Assembly: GCA_029563035.1 (NCBI GenBank)
Contig: JAKQTP010000216.1
Span: 1 to 15,590, forward strand
Direction: 5' to 3'
Length of the DNA: 15,590 nucleotides
DNA from: an archaeon
GTDB taxonomy: Archaea > Iainarchaeota > Iainarchaeia > CSSED10-239
Position numbers and translations under genes: made by a program. Below, in pieces: positions 15,267-15,590 of this stretch (the stretch's first letter is position 1; every line of letters begins with the position of its first letter). The notes beneath the pieces are model-generated. The model made no database searches and was not told where the DNA came from. It saw only the letters and a list, made by a program, of their open reading frames with translations.

Positions 15267-15380
15267 TAGGGATGAGAAAGCCGGAGCGATGTGCGGAGCG
15301 TAGCGACGCACCGCGAGGCCGGGTCGGGGTGCTTAGTGAATGATTGAGCGTAGCGAAAGAATGAGGCTTAGCGACCGTGA
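15267..15380. other. GC-rich low-complexity segment with GCGTAGCGA words
   Basis: In a background that is largely A and T this stretch is dominated by G and C. The word GAGCGTAGCGA occurs at about 15297 and 15344, with a related CTTAGCGA near 15367. A GTGCG (15291-15295) / CGCAC (15307-15311) hairpin surrounds the first copy. No ORF is credible here. It could be intergenic repeat DNA or the scar of an insertion. Confidence 0.5.
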
Positions 15381-15381
15381 C

Positions 15382-15400
15382 CGAATCCCTATTTCCGAGC
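15382..15400 (+). repeat. Degenerate copy of the tRNA-Gln 3' end (candidate attR)
   Basis: This 19-base segment matches 122-140, the T loop to the acceptor end of tRNA-Gln, at 17 positions. The two mismatches are adjacent C-to-T changes. It lies in direct orientation about 15.26 kb from the tRNA, as expected for the far end of a tRNA-integrated island. Confidence 0.5.
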
Positions 15401-15409
15401 GAATGAAAA

Positions 15410-15434
15410 AAAATGCGCCTTTTGGCGCTTTTTT
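15410..15434. terminator. Intrinsic terminator after the tRNA-like word
   Basis: GCGCC (15415-15419) pairs with GGCGC (15424-15428) around TTTT and is extended by A/T pairs after one mismatch. It is followed by six T's. Confidence 0.65.
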
Positions 15435-15523
15435 AATATAAACAAACAAAAAATACTGCTTGGCATTTTTTTGTTGTGTGTGAGGGGTCGCTATTGAGTC
15501 TTTAATTCAGACTGTTTTTCTGT

Positions 15524-15568
15524 TTGACTTTTAATTTATTTATAAGTATCATATCAATATAAATTGAT
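15524..15568 (+). promoter_or_regulatory. Outward promoter with inverted repeat at the right edge
   Basis: TTGACT (15524-15529) and TATCAT (15547-15552) are 17 bases apart. ATCAAT (15553-15558) and ATTGAT (15563-15568) form an inverted repeat at the expected start and could be an operator. An ATG at 15582 may begin a gene cut by the window edge, or a tRNA may follow. The span 15435-15523 holds no feature I can support. Confidence 0.45.
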
Positions 15569-15590
15569 AATAATATATTATATGCAGGCC

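Noticed and set aside
15441..15590. Missing N-terminal half of the recombinase at the far end, which would mean a programmed excision like the split genes of skin-type elements
   Set aside because: I read the minus strand here and found no frame encoding a catalytic serine motif. Truncation by deletion or recombination is simpler.

Overview
This is an AT-rich bacterial window with compact genes, very short gaps, almost no Shine-Dalgarno sequences and many extended -10 promoters (TGnTATAAT-like). Small membrane proteins, a glutamine tRNA and a CPR-style serine recombinase suggest an ultrasmall Patescibacteria/CPR (Parcubacteria-like) genome. This is inference, because no ribosomal or marker gene is present. 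TGA is used as a stop at 9836-9838, which argues against the recoded lineages.

Layout. (1) 1-1260: a tRNA-Gln with its own promoter, then a small membrane-protein gene lying between two 85-bp imperfect direct repeats. Each repeat starts with a terminator hairpin and ends in a tRNA T-arm-like word. A third terminator isolates the next operon. (2) 1261-7990: a complete type I restriction-modification operon of the EcoR124 (IC) kind. The order is an XRE regulator, hsdM, an unrecognised membrane-anchored gene, hsdS and hsdR. Gaps are a few bases or the genes overlap, and a bidirectional terminator closes the operon. hsdS carries four perfect 12-bp repeats (ELEA x4) in its central spacer. (3) 7988-9157: a large serine recombinase on the minus strand that has lost its N-terminal catalytic part. 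Base composition changes sharply at the break, near 9150-9160. (4) 9075-15032: a much more AT-rich block. On the minus strand are a probable Nmad3-family protein, a small membrane protein and an unknown protein. Divergently on the plus strand are an OLD-like ATPase/TOPRIM nuclease and a small partner. Then, on the minus strand, come an M50 site-2-type protease and a small lipoprotein. (5) 15130-15590: no gene, but a locally GC-rich stretch with several hairpins, a degenerate copy of the tRNA-Gln 3' end, and a promoter reading out of the window.

The whole looks like a defence island beside a tRNA, assembled from at least two sources. The restriction system and the OLD-like nuclease are the obvious defence modules, and the Nmad3 protein may tie to DNA modification. 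The strongest unexplained signal is the 135-bp gap between the two divergent right-hand operons. Its minus strand can fold into a four-way junction that begins at a predicted transcription start and ends in an intrinsic terminator 15 bases before the Nmad3 start codon. A mutually exclusive antiterminator pairing is also possible. It looks like a riboswitch-type or attenuator leader, or a small RNA, that I do not recognise.
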